From positions 6,459-13,797 of the forward strand of contig JAUNSQ010000026.1 of the NCBI GenBank assembly GCA_030539135.1: a stretch of 7,339 nucleotides of DNA, in the 5' to 3' direction. Each line of letters starts with the position of its first letter. Positions within the stretch are counted from its first letter, which is position 1. The stretch comes from Synergistaceae bacterium (GTDB lineage: Bacteria; Synergistota; Synergistia; Synergistales; Synergistaceae). The notes under the pieces were generated by a model that was not told where the DNA came from, did no database searches, and was given only the letters and a program-made list of their open reading frames with translations. The position numbers and the translations under genes were made by a program. This document shows positions 1-7,256 of the stretch, in pieces.

Positions 1-2069
1 TTCGCGGCCTGAAGTTCTTCGTTGACCGTCTCAAGTTCGCCGATCGTGGCCTTCAAGTCATTCTGAGAATGCTGGAGTTCGTTTTCGAGGTCGGATATAC
101 GTCTTGCCGCCGTCTTGTCTATGTCGTATTTTTCGGTAACGCCCTCGGCCTCTATAGTCTTGTGCTCACTGCAGAGCAGAGCGACAAGCCCGCTCGGCAT
201 ATCCTTATAGCCATTCAGCGGCTGTACCGTCATGTCGACATGGTGCGCCACTCCCTCTGAGGAACCAACTGTGACATCGGTATAAGTGACAGGTACGCCC
301 TCTGTGCGGCAGCGATTGAGCGCTGTTGATACGGCTAGGCTTAGGTCGTCGTTAATGAGGTTGAATATATTGAAACTCGCCTTGCCGGGGGCGATATGCA
401 GAAATTCTCCATAATTTCCGAAGAAATGCAAAACGTCGTTATGTTCGTTCAGCACGACTGCCGGCGGGAGGAACTTCTCAAGGAAGTGCGTGTATATGAC
501 CTCCTGAGAGGACGCGTCCTCGTCGCGCGACTGCATGGTGGAGGACGTATGCGTCACGGGCTGAAGCAGCGGAGCTGTGAATGTCGAGGAGATGCCATCT
601 GGAATCTTTCCTTCGCCGACATGCATGTAGATCTTCTCCGTCGTGCAGACTGGACGGAACACATCTGAGAAATCGCTCGCCGTTTCGCTCTTGCCAAGGA
701 AGAGATAGCCTCCGTCTTTCAGCGCGCTGTTAAATATTGAGAACAGCGTCTTCTGGAGTATCGGCTGGAAGTAGATAAGAACGTTTCTGCAACTGATGAG
801 GTCCAGTTTGCCAAACGGCGGATCCGTAAACATGTTGTGCGGCGCAAAGACTATCATCTTGCGAAGTTCTTTGCTTATGCGATATTGGTCGCCCTTCTTT
901 ATGAAATATTTCAACAGGCGGTCAGAAGATACATCGTCAATGATGCTCTCATTATAGAGACCTTTACTCGCCGTATCGACCGCCTTCGTATCGACGTCCG
1001 TAGCGAATATCTTGACCTCGCGGCGCAGGTTTTGCTCCTCAAGAGCCTCGTGGAAGAGTATAGCGATGGAGTACGCTTCCTCGCCTGTAGAGCATCCGGC
1101 TACCCAGACACGTATCGTATCAAGGTCGCTCGTGCGCGAAATGATATCATAAATCGCCTTATGTTTGAGTTTCTCAAAATACGGGGCGTCGCGGAAGAAG
1201 TTTGTGACGCCTATCAGTATTTCTCTTCCGAGTACGCGGGCTTCATCATCGTTTGACTCCAGCATATCTACGAAATCACCGAGGTTGTTCTTATGCGTGA
1301 CGACCATCCTGCGCTCAATGCGGCGAGTAACTGTCGTGCGTTTGTAATGCGTATAGTCTATGCCGCACTGTTTCCTGAGTATCGCGTAGATGCGGGCAAG
1401 CTGTTCCTCGTCTGAGAATATCTCCGTACTCTCCTCCGGCTGTATGACCGTTGGATAGTTGCAGAAGTTCATTATTTCATCCGCGATCTCCCTTGGAGTA
1501 AGGACGAAATCTGCCAGACCTGTGTTGATAGCGCTCTTAGGCATTCCGTCAAACTTGGCGCTGGAAGGATCCTGTACGATAACGAGTCCAGCCTGTTCCT
1601 TGATGACCTTGATGCCGCTCGTTCCATCTGAACCTGTTCCTGAAAGCACGACCGCGATAGAACGCTCTTTCATCTCCTCGGCCAGCGAGGCAAAGAATAT
1701 ATCTATCGGGTGGTTTATGCTGCCATGGACATATTCTTTTAGGAAAAGTTTCCCGTCGCGGAGAACCATATTGTTTTTAGGCGGGATGAGGTAAACATGA
1801 TTTGGAAGCACCACCATCGCATTTTCCGCCTGAAGGACCTCCATCTCGGTATGCTTGCCAAGTATCTCAGCAAGCAAGCTCTTGTAATCAGGCGACAGGT
1901 GCTGGATGACGACAAACGACATATTGCTCCCGCTCGGCATGCTGTCAAAGAACTGCTGCAGAGCTTCCAGGCCTCCGGCAGACGCGCCAAGACCTATGAT
2001 CAGTTTGGTCGCGCTTGTTTCAGAACCCTTTACTTTCTTCGTACTGGTCTTACTTTTTGCTTTCGCCAT
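1..2069 (-). CDS. CheB-CheR fusion (chemotaxis-type methylesterase/methyltransferase with PAS and coiled coil), 3' end outside window
   Basis: This is the N-terminal 689 residues of a fused chemotaxis-type methylesterase and SAM-dependent glutamate methyltransferase, open through the left edge. I translated it from the reverse complement. Residues 22-205 are a CheB esterase domain with the catalytic triad visible: Ser30 in GASAGG, His57 in IQHLSP and Asp148 in SGTGSDG. Residues 220-485 are CheR, with an N-terminal basic helix region (YKRTTVTRRIERR, about 242-254), NFFRD at 290-294, the SAM-binding VAGCSTGEEAYS at 323-334 and DLISCRNVLIYF at 423-434. Residues 525-640 match the PAS-like domain usual in this family. 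A coiled coil begins near 650 with the characteristic GELETVNEELQAA. There is no receiver domain ahead of CheB and no membrane segment. The first 22 residues are a Lys/Ser/Thr-rich tail. The ATG at 2069 is supported by an ideal AGGAGG eight bases upstream. It lies 26 nt after the GGDEF/EAL gene, probably in the same transcript. Whether a kinase or further PAS domain follows the coiled coil cannot be seen. Confidence 0.95.
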   Translation of the reverse strand, partial: MAKAKSKTSTKKVKGSETSATKLIIGLGASAGGLEALQQFFDSMPSGSNMSFVVIQHLSPDYKSLLAEILGKHTEMEVLQAENAMVVLPNHVYLIPPKNNMVLRDGKLFLKEYVHGSINHPIDIFFASLAEEMKERSIAVVLSGTGSDGTSGIKVIKEQAGLVIVQDPSSAKFDGMPKSAINTGLADFVLTPREIADEIMNFCNYPTVIQPEESTEIFSDEEQLARIYAILRKQCGIDYTHYKRTTVTRRIERRMVVTHKNNLGDFVDMLESNDDEARVLGREILIGVTNFFRDAPYFEKLKHKAIYDIISRTSDLDTIRVWVAGCSTGEEAYSIAILFHEALEEQNLRREVKIFATDVDTKAVDTASKGLYNESIIDDVSSDRLLKYFIKKGDQYRISKELRKMIVFAPHNMFTDPPFGKLDLISCRNVLIYFQPILQKTLFSIFNSALKDGGYLFLGKSETASDFSDVFRPVCTTEKIYMHVGEGKIPDGISSTFTAPLLQPVTHTSSTMQSRDEDASSQEVIYTHFLEKFLPPAVVLNEHNDVLHFFGNYGEFLHIAPGKASFNIFNLINDDLSLAVSTALNRCRTEGVPVTYTDVTVGSSEGVAHHVDMTVQPLNGYKDMPSGLVALLCSEHKTIEAEGVTEKYDIDKTAARRISDLENELQHSQNDLKATIGELETVNEELQAA

Positions 2070-2077
2070 TTCTGATG

Positions 2078-2083
2078 CCTCCT
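2078..2083 (-). promoter_or_regulatory. Shine-Dalgarno site of the CheB-CheR gene
   Basis: The minus strand reads AGGAGG here, eight bases before the ATG whose A is at 2069. It is a near-perfect ribosome binding site and fixes the start codon. It sits in the 26-nt gap after the TAA of the upstream gene, so the gene can be translated independently even if co-transcribed. Confidence 0.9.
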
Positions 2084-2095
2084 CATGTATAATTC

Positions 2096-5000
2096 TTACT
2101 TATCTTCAATATATTTCGTGTAAAACCCACTTATTGGCATTGGCTTCCCGTAGAAATACCCCTGCCCATAAATACAGCCGGATTTTAAAAGAGCGCTTAC
2201 TATCTCCTCTGATTTTACACCTTCCGCGACACATTTGAGATTATTTTTTGCACATGCGTTAATTACGCTCTCAACAATCGAACTACTCATAGAATTATAC
2301 ATAAAACTATTGATTAATGACATATCGAGTTTTACGGTATCGAAATCTACATTTCTCAGCGTCTGCAAACTGGAATATTCCGACCCTAAGTCGTCGAGCG
2401 CGAACCTAAAACCCTGTTGTCTCAGGCCCTCCACCGTCCTGTACATCGTACCGGGGTCGCTGTTTCCAATCGATTCTGTGACCTCTATCTCGACAAGGTC
2501 CTCTGGCACGTCGTATCTGCTGCGTATTGCCAGCGACGATGCAAGCACCGTATGAGACATCAATGTCTGGCGTGAAAAGTTCACAGATATTGGGACAGGC
2601 TTGCCCCCATGTGATATCCACTCCTGCAGCGCGGCAAACACTTGGTCGAGGACGTGATAATCCAACTCGCGTATCAACTCGGCCTTTTCTAATCTATCAA
2701 TGAACTCAGACGGCAGTATTATGCCGCCGTTACTGCCACGGAGCCGTGAAAGCGCTTCCGCGCCGGTAACTTTGCCCGTCCTCATATCGACCTGCGGCTG
2801 CAGATAGACAAGAAAGCGTCCCGACGACAGCGCGGTATGAAATTCTTCGGAAACATTGTCAGCCTCCGCGCGCGCTTCATGCGCGTATGGAGGTTTTTTT
2901 ACTCCGCTGTGAGCCTGAGTTTCTGCTTCCTTAAGCAATTTTCTCACAGATATACCCTCGTCTGACCATGCCTCGCCAAATACAAAACCCTTCGGATAAC
3001 GACGCTGCATTATGCTGCGTATCCGCGAAGACTGCGCGAGGAACGCTTCCTCCGACATATTGACTGATATGACGGCAAACTCCTGACCCGATGTGCGGTA
3101 TATACTAGCTTTTCTGCAAACATCGGAGAGGGTCTGGGCCGCGAAAACAATCATTTCATTGCCATATTCTATTCCCTTTGTGCGGGTCATATTATGCAGA
3201 GCCGTTACCGACACATATATGCCTCCGACAGAATGATAAGCGTCAGGGTTGAATATCTGCAGAGCGCTGTTGTAGCTGGAAGGGTCCGGCAACCCTGTCA
3301 GCTCGTCGCGGCCCGTTATCTTCATGCCTCCCGAATCCACTCCAAAACGGGAACGTTCGTGCATAAGCATAGGAATAAGGGCATTCGGGAGCGCGACATC
3401 CGTCATACATTTCTTCGGATTTTCGATGCATAGAAAACCGTGGACCTTGCATTCAAGTATTATTGGTATGAGTATGAAATGCCACCCATTATTTCCTCTG
3501 TGAGCGTTCTCAAGCACACTCTTAGTGTCGCCTAGGATAATGGGTTTTGCTAGGATGAGCGCGCGCTTAAGTATCGGCAGTTTCTTAAGCGACACGCCAG
3601 ACACGTTGCGCAGCGTGCTCACCTTTCCCTCCGCTACCCATTCGTTCTGCATAGTAGCGGTAGAATTGTCGTCGAGCAGCGCGAGAGTATAGACCCTCTG
3701 CGCGTCATAATATCTGCCCAGCACGGCAAGTACCTTGTTCGCAGAAACATCATAATTATCGGCCGATAGCATAGCCGACATACATTCGCTCATTAACTCC
3801 TTTTCCGAGCCAAACAGCGGGCGGTTCAGCTCCTCAACGTCCACAGCGACAAATGAATTATCGTCGAGGTCTTTGCCAGATATTCGAAAAGCGTCAACAT
3901 ATTGTTCAAAAGAACTCACAACGTCGGTCTCTGTATTTCTGTATGAGCTGCATATCTGCAGGGCCTGGGAGCGCATACCGGCAAGCCCCGCCCTGCGAGC
4001 CCTCTCCGTCGCTATGCCGCATACTATCTTAAGCTGGTTCTCCGCCTCAACAGATTTTGTATCTTGCCGGACACGCGCGACCGCATCGTTTATCTTCTCC
4101 CTCATCCATTCGTTCGACAGAGAATCAGGGCAGAATACAAAGAAACTGTCATCGCCATAACGCCCTATTATGCAGTCTTTGTCAAGCAGGATGGAGATAT
4201 ACCGGCCAAAATACATAACCTCCACGCCTGCATTTACAGTACCGACCTTAGCGCGCAGACTAGGCAGCCCTGTCAAATGTATGATCGCCAGCGAGAAGAG
4301 CTTATCCGACGCGCTTGAGTTGCGCATCAAACTATCGATGAGCTTTTCTGCCGTCTCCTGTGTGTAAAGATGAGATACAGGATCCCTTTCAACTGCGATG
4401 GGGACTATCTCCTCGGCGCTGCGCCGCTTTTGCACGTCGCTTATATAAATAAACGCGTATAAGTGATGCGAAGCCGGAGCCTCTATCATATATACGGTTA
4501 TCTCTGTCCAGCGGGTGTCCACTTCTTTTCTCCTGTATTCTACGGACACCCATTTCCGACCTTCCCTATAGGAAGAGACAATGCTGCTTAACTGCAATTC
4601 AAGCTGCAGCAGCATCGCGTCGTCCGAATAAGACGCCGAGGAAATAAGCTTTTCTATCAGGTCTGTATAACTGGTTATTTTCTCCTCTGCTAGCTTACAG
4701 TCTTCGTCTATATGTATCTTTTCGATACTGTCGCGCGTAAGGTTGACTTTCATCGTCGCGAGCAGATCCTTCTTTACGGAGTCAAGGAGCAGCTCTTCCC
4801 TCACAAACTGCGTCTGCTCGCCTGATATATTTGGCAGGACCTCAAGGCTTCCGATCGCTTTTTCTGGTTTCCCATTTTTGTCGAATAGGGTCTGATATGA
4901 GAAGGACATCCAGTTGTAATTTCCCATATCCGAATATCTGCATTTGAAAAGCCCTTTGTCCTCTTTTCGCCCTTGGCGCATTTCTTCATAGAACTGTCTA

Positions 5001-6973
5001 AAGGCTTCGGCGGAATCAAGATGGATATACCCGGAAGAGATTATTGATTCAGGCATATCGTTAGCGACAGTCTCTGGCACCAATATTTCACCGTCGTTGT
5101 CAAAAAAAGTTACGGCGTTCTTAGCTATATCGACCTCGCACATCAAATGTGACGGTTGAGCAAAGGCCATACGATAACGCTGTTCGTTGGAAGCGAGTCT
5201 CTCCTCGTGACACATGAGCTTTTCAATATTAGTGTGTACGCCGTAGGCGTCAACGCTGCCATCGGAGTTATGTGTCATATTCATGCCCACTGACAGCCAG
5301 CAATAGAAACCGTCTTTACCGCGCAGTCTATATGTCGTGCGCAGCGGGCCTCCACTTTTCAGCGCGGCGTTATATTCCGCTACGACGCGCGGCTCATCAT
5401 CCGGATGTATACATTCGAACAGGCTTTCACCGTAAATTTCGAATGCTTCTTTCTGTGTAAGGCCGCCCATCATGGTGAGGAAAGAATCGCTGAAAAAAAC
5501 AGGGGCAGGGTCTTTGCCCTGGTTGGCGTGGGCGACGAGCACACCTCCGTCGATACTGTTCAGCAGGGCGCGCAGGTTCACGGTCTCCATCAGAGATTCG
5601 CGCGTATATATTTCGTCTGCGGAGCCGTTCAGTTCATAACTGTACATCGCATAGATATTTCTTCCGCCAGTTTTCGCCCTGTACATAGCGGTGTCAGCTT
5701 CAGCGTAAAGCCGCTCGATATTTTTATCGCCGGCGCTGAAGAAAGATATGCCGATACTCCCAGTCGATTCAAGCGTCTGTCCGCCGGAACCGCAGATACA
5801 CTGGAGAGACTGCAGAAGTTCGGACGCCTTCGTCCGCACCGTCCTCACGCTGCCAATATTCTTCATAAGTATGAGAAATTCGTCGCCGCCTACCCTGCCA
5901 ATTATATCCGTATCCCGAAACACGGCCTTTATGGCCTTCGCGGTCTGAACTATTACATCGTCGCCGACCTGGTGTCCCAGCGTGTCGTTAATATTTTTCA
6001 GATTGTCGCGGTCTACCATAAAGAGCGCGTGTGAGCCATCCGAACCATCGCCAGCAAGATACTTGTCAATGTGTTTAAGCACGGTGTCATGGTTTAGCAG
6101 CCCTGTCATCAAATCTACCTCGCCGGCTTTGATGAGATCGCGCTGGGTCCTCTTTTCGGCGTCAACGTCAAAGAGTATGAGCACGGCCACCAGATGTCCC
6201 GTCGTCGGATCGGTCAGCAGCCTGGTCACAACATGAATCCATCTGCGCACGCCGTCCGGCATAGTTCGCTCGTACTCGTGCTCGACCCTGCGCTTCCCAG
6301 CCTTGTACATATCAGTCAGCGAATCCTGCGTGAACAGCTCAAAGAAGGCCCTCGCTCCAAGGTCGTCGCCAGCGGATTCGATGGCGGACTGACGGTACTG
6401 TTCAATATCCTTGCCGCACAAATCTTTATGGAAACGCGTTTCGCCAATATTGCGAAATTCTTTTACACGCCACTCGGAGACGTCGATCAGCCACGCCCCG
6501 CTCATTTCGCCTTTGGAATCCTGCATGTGGAGAAGGTACTGTATCTCTTGCTCGTGGTCTGCCTGAGCCTCGCGTTCGCGCGTGATATCACGAGATATCG
6601 ACAGCACGGCATTGGGCACGCCGTGCGCGTCCAATATAGCAAATTTGGAAGTCGAGCCAAAGCGGACGTTTCCGTTTGGGTCCGGGATACGCTCTTCAAG
6701 ACCAAGCAGACTCTCTCCCGTCTCCAACACATGTTTATCGTCTTCGTAATATTTTTGAGCTATCTCTCTGTCTGGAATCGCCTCGAAGACAGTTTTGCCT
6801 AAAAGCGCGTCAGGGTCTGAAAAGCCAAGACATCCGGCAAAACTATGTGAGACGCCAAGGTATGTCATATCAGCGCCTTTAACATATACGATATCTGGAG
6901 TATTTGCGAGAAACGAGGAAAAAGCGTTACTCAAGTAACTGTCTCTGTCCTTCTTCTTGCCCTTAACCGGCAC
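2096..6973 (-). CDS. Multidomain PAS/GAF-GGDEF-EAL cyclic-di-GMP cyclase/phosphodiesterase, 1625 aa
   Basis: A large, apparently cytoplasmic sensor enzyme making and/or degrading c-di-GMP; no signal peptide or membrane segment is evident. Domains in order: PAS (about 17-135), PAS-like (155-275), GGDEF1 (284-443), PAS (485-590), divergent PAS (598-715), a further PAS-like module (716-855), degenerate GGDEF2 (860-1030), GAF (1053-1205), degenerate GGDEF3 (1215-1360) and EAL (1375-1615). GGDEF1 has intact GGDEF at 362-366, Asp321, Asn329 and Asp338 in the nucleotide/metal region, and an RxxD inhibitory site (R353-D356) exactly five residues before the signature. GGDEF2 reads GDDSF (940-944) and GGDEF3 reads SGQEF (1295-1299), so both are probably non-catalytic. 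EAL retains E1406, N1465, E1497, E1500, D1527, D1528, K1548, E1584 and Q1604, but loop 6 is DDLGSEYSSL rather than DDFG(T/S)GYSSL, and AEGVE is AEGVK (K1587). The start is GTG: an in-frame TAA lies six codons upstream, and the next ATG (residue 36) falls inside the first PAS. Net activity cannot be told from sequence. Confidence 0.95.
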   Translation of the reverse strand: MPVKGKKKDRDSYLSNAFSSFLANTPDIVYVKGADMTYLGVSHSFAGCLGFSDPDALLGKTVFEAIPDREIAQKYYEDDKHVLETGESLLGLEERIPDPNGNVRFGSTSKFAILDAHGVPNAVLSISRDITREREAQADHEQEIQYLLHMQDSKGEMSGAWLIDVSEWRVKEFRNIGETRFHKDLCGKDIEQYRQSAIESAGDDLGARAFFELFTQDSLTDMYKAGKRRVEHEYERTMPDGVRRWIHVVTRLLTDPTTGHLVAVLILFDVDAEKRTQRDLIKAGEVDLMTGLLNHDTVLKHIDKYLAGDGSDGSHALFMVDRDNLKNINDTLGHQVGDDVIVQTAKAIKAVFRDTDIIGRVGGDEFLILMKNIGSVRTVRTKASELLQSLQCICGSGGQTLESTGSIGISFFSAGDKNIERLYAEADTAMYRAKTGGRNIYAMYSYELNGSADEIYTRESLMETVNLRALLNSIDGGVLVAHANQGKDPAPVFFSDSFLTMMGGLTQKEAFEIYGESLFECIHPDDEPRVVAEYNAALKSGGPLRTTYRLRGKDGFYCWLSVGMNMTHNSDGSVDAYGVHTNIEKLMCHEERLASNEQRYRMAFAQPSHLMCEVDIAKNAVTFFDNDGEILVPETVANDMPESIISSGYIHLDSAEAFRQFYEEMRQGRKEDKGLFKCRYSDMGNYNWMSFSYQTLFDKNGKPEKAIGSLEVLPNISGEQTQFVREELLLDSVKKDLLATMKVNLTRDSIEKIHIDEDCKLAEEKITSYTDLIEKLISSASYSDDAMLLQLELQLSSIVSSYREGRKWVSVEYRRKEVDTRWTEITVYMIEAPASHHLYAFIYISDVQKRRSAEEIVPIAVERDPVSHLYTQETAEKLIDSLMRNSSASDKLFSLAIIHLTGLPSLRAKVGTVNAGVEVMYFGRYISILLDKDCIIGRYGDDSFFVFCPDSLSNEWMREKINDAVARVRQDTKSVEAENQLKIVCGIATERARRAGLAGMRSQALQICSSYRNTETDVVSSFEQYVDAFRISGKDLDDNSFVAVDVEELNRPLFGSEKELMSECMSAMLSADNYDVSANKVLAVLGRYYDAQRVYTLALLDDNSTATMQNEWVAEGKVSTLRNVSGVSLKKLPILKRALILAKPIILGDTKSVLENAHRGNNGWHFILIPIILECKVHGFLCIENPKKCMTDVALPNALIPMLMHERSRFGVDSGGMKITGRDELTGLPDPSSYNSALQIFNPDAYHSVGGIYVSVTALHNMTRTKGIEYGNEMIVFAAQTLSDVCRKASIYRTSGQEFAVISVNMSEEAFLAQSSRIRSIMQRRYPKGFVFGEAWSDEGISVRKLLKEAETQAHSGVKKPPYAHEARAEADNVSEEFHTALSSGRFLVYLQPQVDMRTGKVTGAEALSRLRGSNGGIILPSEFIDRLEKAELIRELDYHVLDQVFAALQEWISHGGKPVPISVNFSRQTLMSHTVLASSLAIRSRYDVPEDLVEIEVTESIGNSDPGTMYRTVEGLRQQGFRFALDDLGSEYSSLQTLRNVDFDTVKLDMSLINSFMYNSMSSSIVESVINACAKNNLKCVAEGVKSEEIVSALLKSGCIYGQGYFYGKPMPISGFYTKYIEDK

Positions 6974-7115
6974 TACGCCATCACCAGCTTACACAATGTT
7001 TTACCGTAGGCAGTCACCTGCTTCCGGGCATTGCAATAGACCCATGACCTTATGATACGATATTGAGGCCGCAGCACTCGATGTTACTTAGTATATGTTA
7101 ACGATTTTGTATATT
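6974..7115 (-). promoter_or_regulatory. Predicted structured 5' leader of the GGDEF/EAL gene
   Basis: If transcription starts just after the -10 box, the leader is about 140 nt. In 5' to 3' order on the minus strand it can form three short hairpins. The first pairs GGCCT (7070-7066) with AGGTC (7050-7046), including one G-U pair. The second pairs GGGT (7043-7040) with GCCC (7029-7026) around the self-complementary ATTGCAAT. The third pairs GCAG with CTGC (7021-7010) around a GTGA loop, which fits the GNRA type. I could not match it to the conserved cores of the c-di-GMP-I or c-di-GMP-II riboswitches as I remember them, and I see no clear pairing that hides the ribosome site. The stems are short, so chance structure is possible. 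Confidence 0.3.
6980..6985 (-). promoter_or_regulatory. Weak Shine-Dalgarno site before the GTG start
   Basis: The minus strand reads GGTGAT, with GGTG lying eight bases before the GTG at 6973. Complementarity to the 16S tail is only partial. Together with the GTG start codon this suggests modest translation initiation, in contrast to the consensus site of the downstream CheB-CheR gene. It overlaps an out-of-frame ATG-GCG-TAG whose stop shares a base with the GTG. Confidence 0.5.
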
Positions 7116-7121
7116 AAGGAC

Positions 7122-7150
7122 ATTTTATATCAACAGGTATCTATGTTCAA
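7122..7150 (-). promoter_or_regulatory. Putative sigma-70-type promoter for the two-gene unit
   Basis: On the minus strand TTGAAC (7150-7145, four of six matches to TTGACA) is followed by a 17-nt spacer and TAAAAT (7127-7122, five of six matches to TATAAT). A long A/T tract at 7172-7157 lies directly upstream of the -35 box, where an UP element would be expected. A second -10-like TATACT occurs further downstream but lacks a convincing -35. The region is AT-rich overall, so the call rests on spacing and position, not on uniqueness. Confidence 0.5.
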
Positions 7151-7203
7151 GTACGCTAAAATAAAAAAAATTAACCACCGCAATAATATTTTCGATATCG
7201 TTT

Positions 7204-7243
7204 AAAAATAATCTCCGCGCATTATTTATTGCAAAGAGGCGGA
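7204..7243 (-). terminator. Possible intrinsic terminator of the upstream gene
   Basis: On the minus strand TCCGC (7243-7239) pairs with GCGGA (7218-7214). An inner GCA/TGC pair lies inside, with a six-base bulge on the 5' side. The stem is followed at once by a T-rich stretch ending in five Ts (7208-7204). It lies just after both candidate stop codons of the upstream gene, where a terminator is expected. The bulged stem makes it weaker than a textbook example. Confidence 0.4.
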
Positions 7244-7256
7244 TATAACGCCGAGC

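Noticed and set aside
837..1256. Plus-strand open frame of 139 codons
   Set aside because: It lies wholly antisense to the CheR domain, whose motifs are unmistakable.
5405..6802. Long plus-strand open frames of about 200 codons (5405-6034 and 6194-6802), and shorter ones across the window
   Set aside because: They lie opposite clear GGDEF/PAS coding sequence and show no recognisable domain or ribosome site. They are explained by the composition of the real gene on the other strand.
7074..7112. Second promoter with a TATACT -10 box
   Set aside because: No acceptable -35 hexamer occurs at 16-18 nt upstream, so the TTGAAC/TAAAAT pair was preferred.
6974..7115. Known c-di-GMP-I (GEMM) or c-di-GMP-II riboswitch
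   Set aside because: I could not find the conserved internal-loop sequences of either class on the minus strand. Only generic hairpins are present.
7193..7200. Palindrome CGATATCG as a possible operator
   Set aside because: The symmetry is only eight bases and does not extend into the flanks. Such a site is expected by chance in an AT-rich spacer, and it lies well upstream of the predicted promoter.
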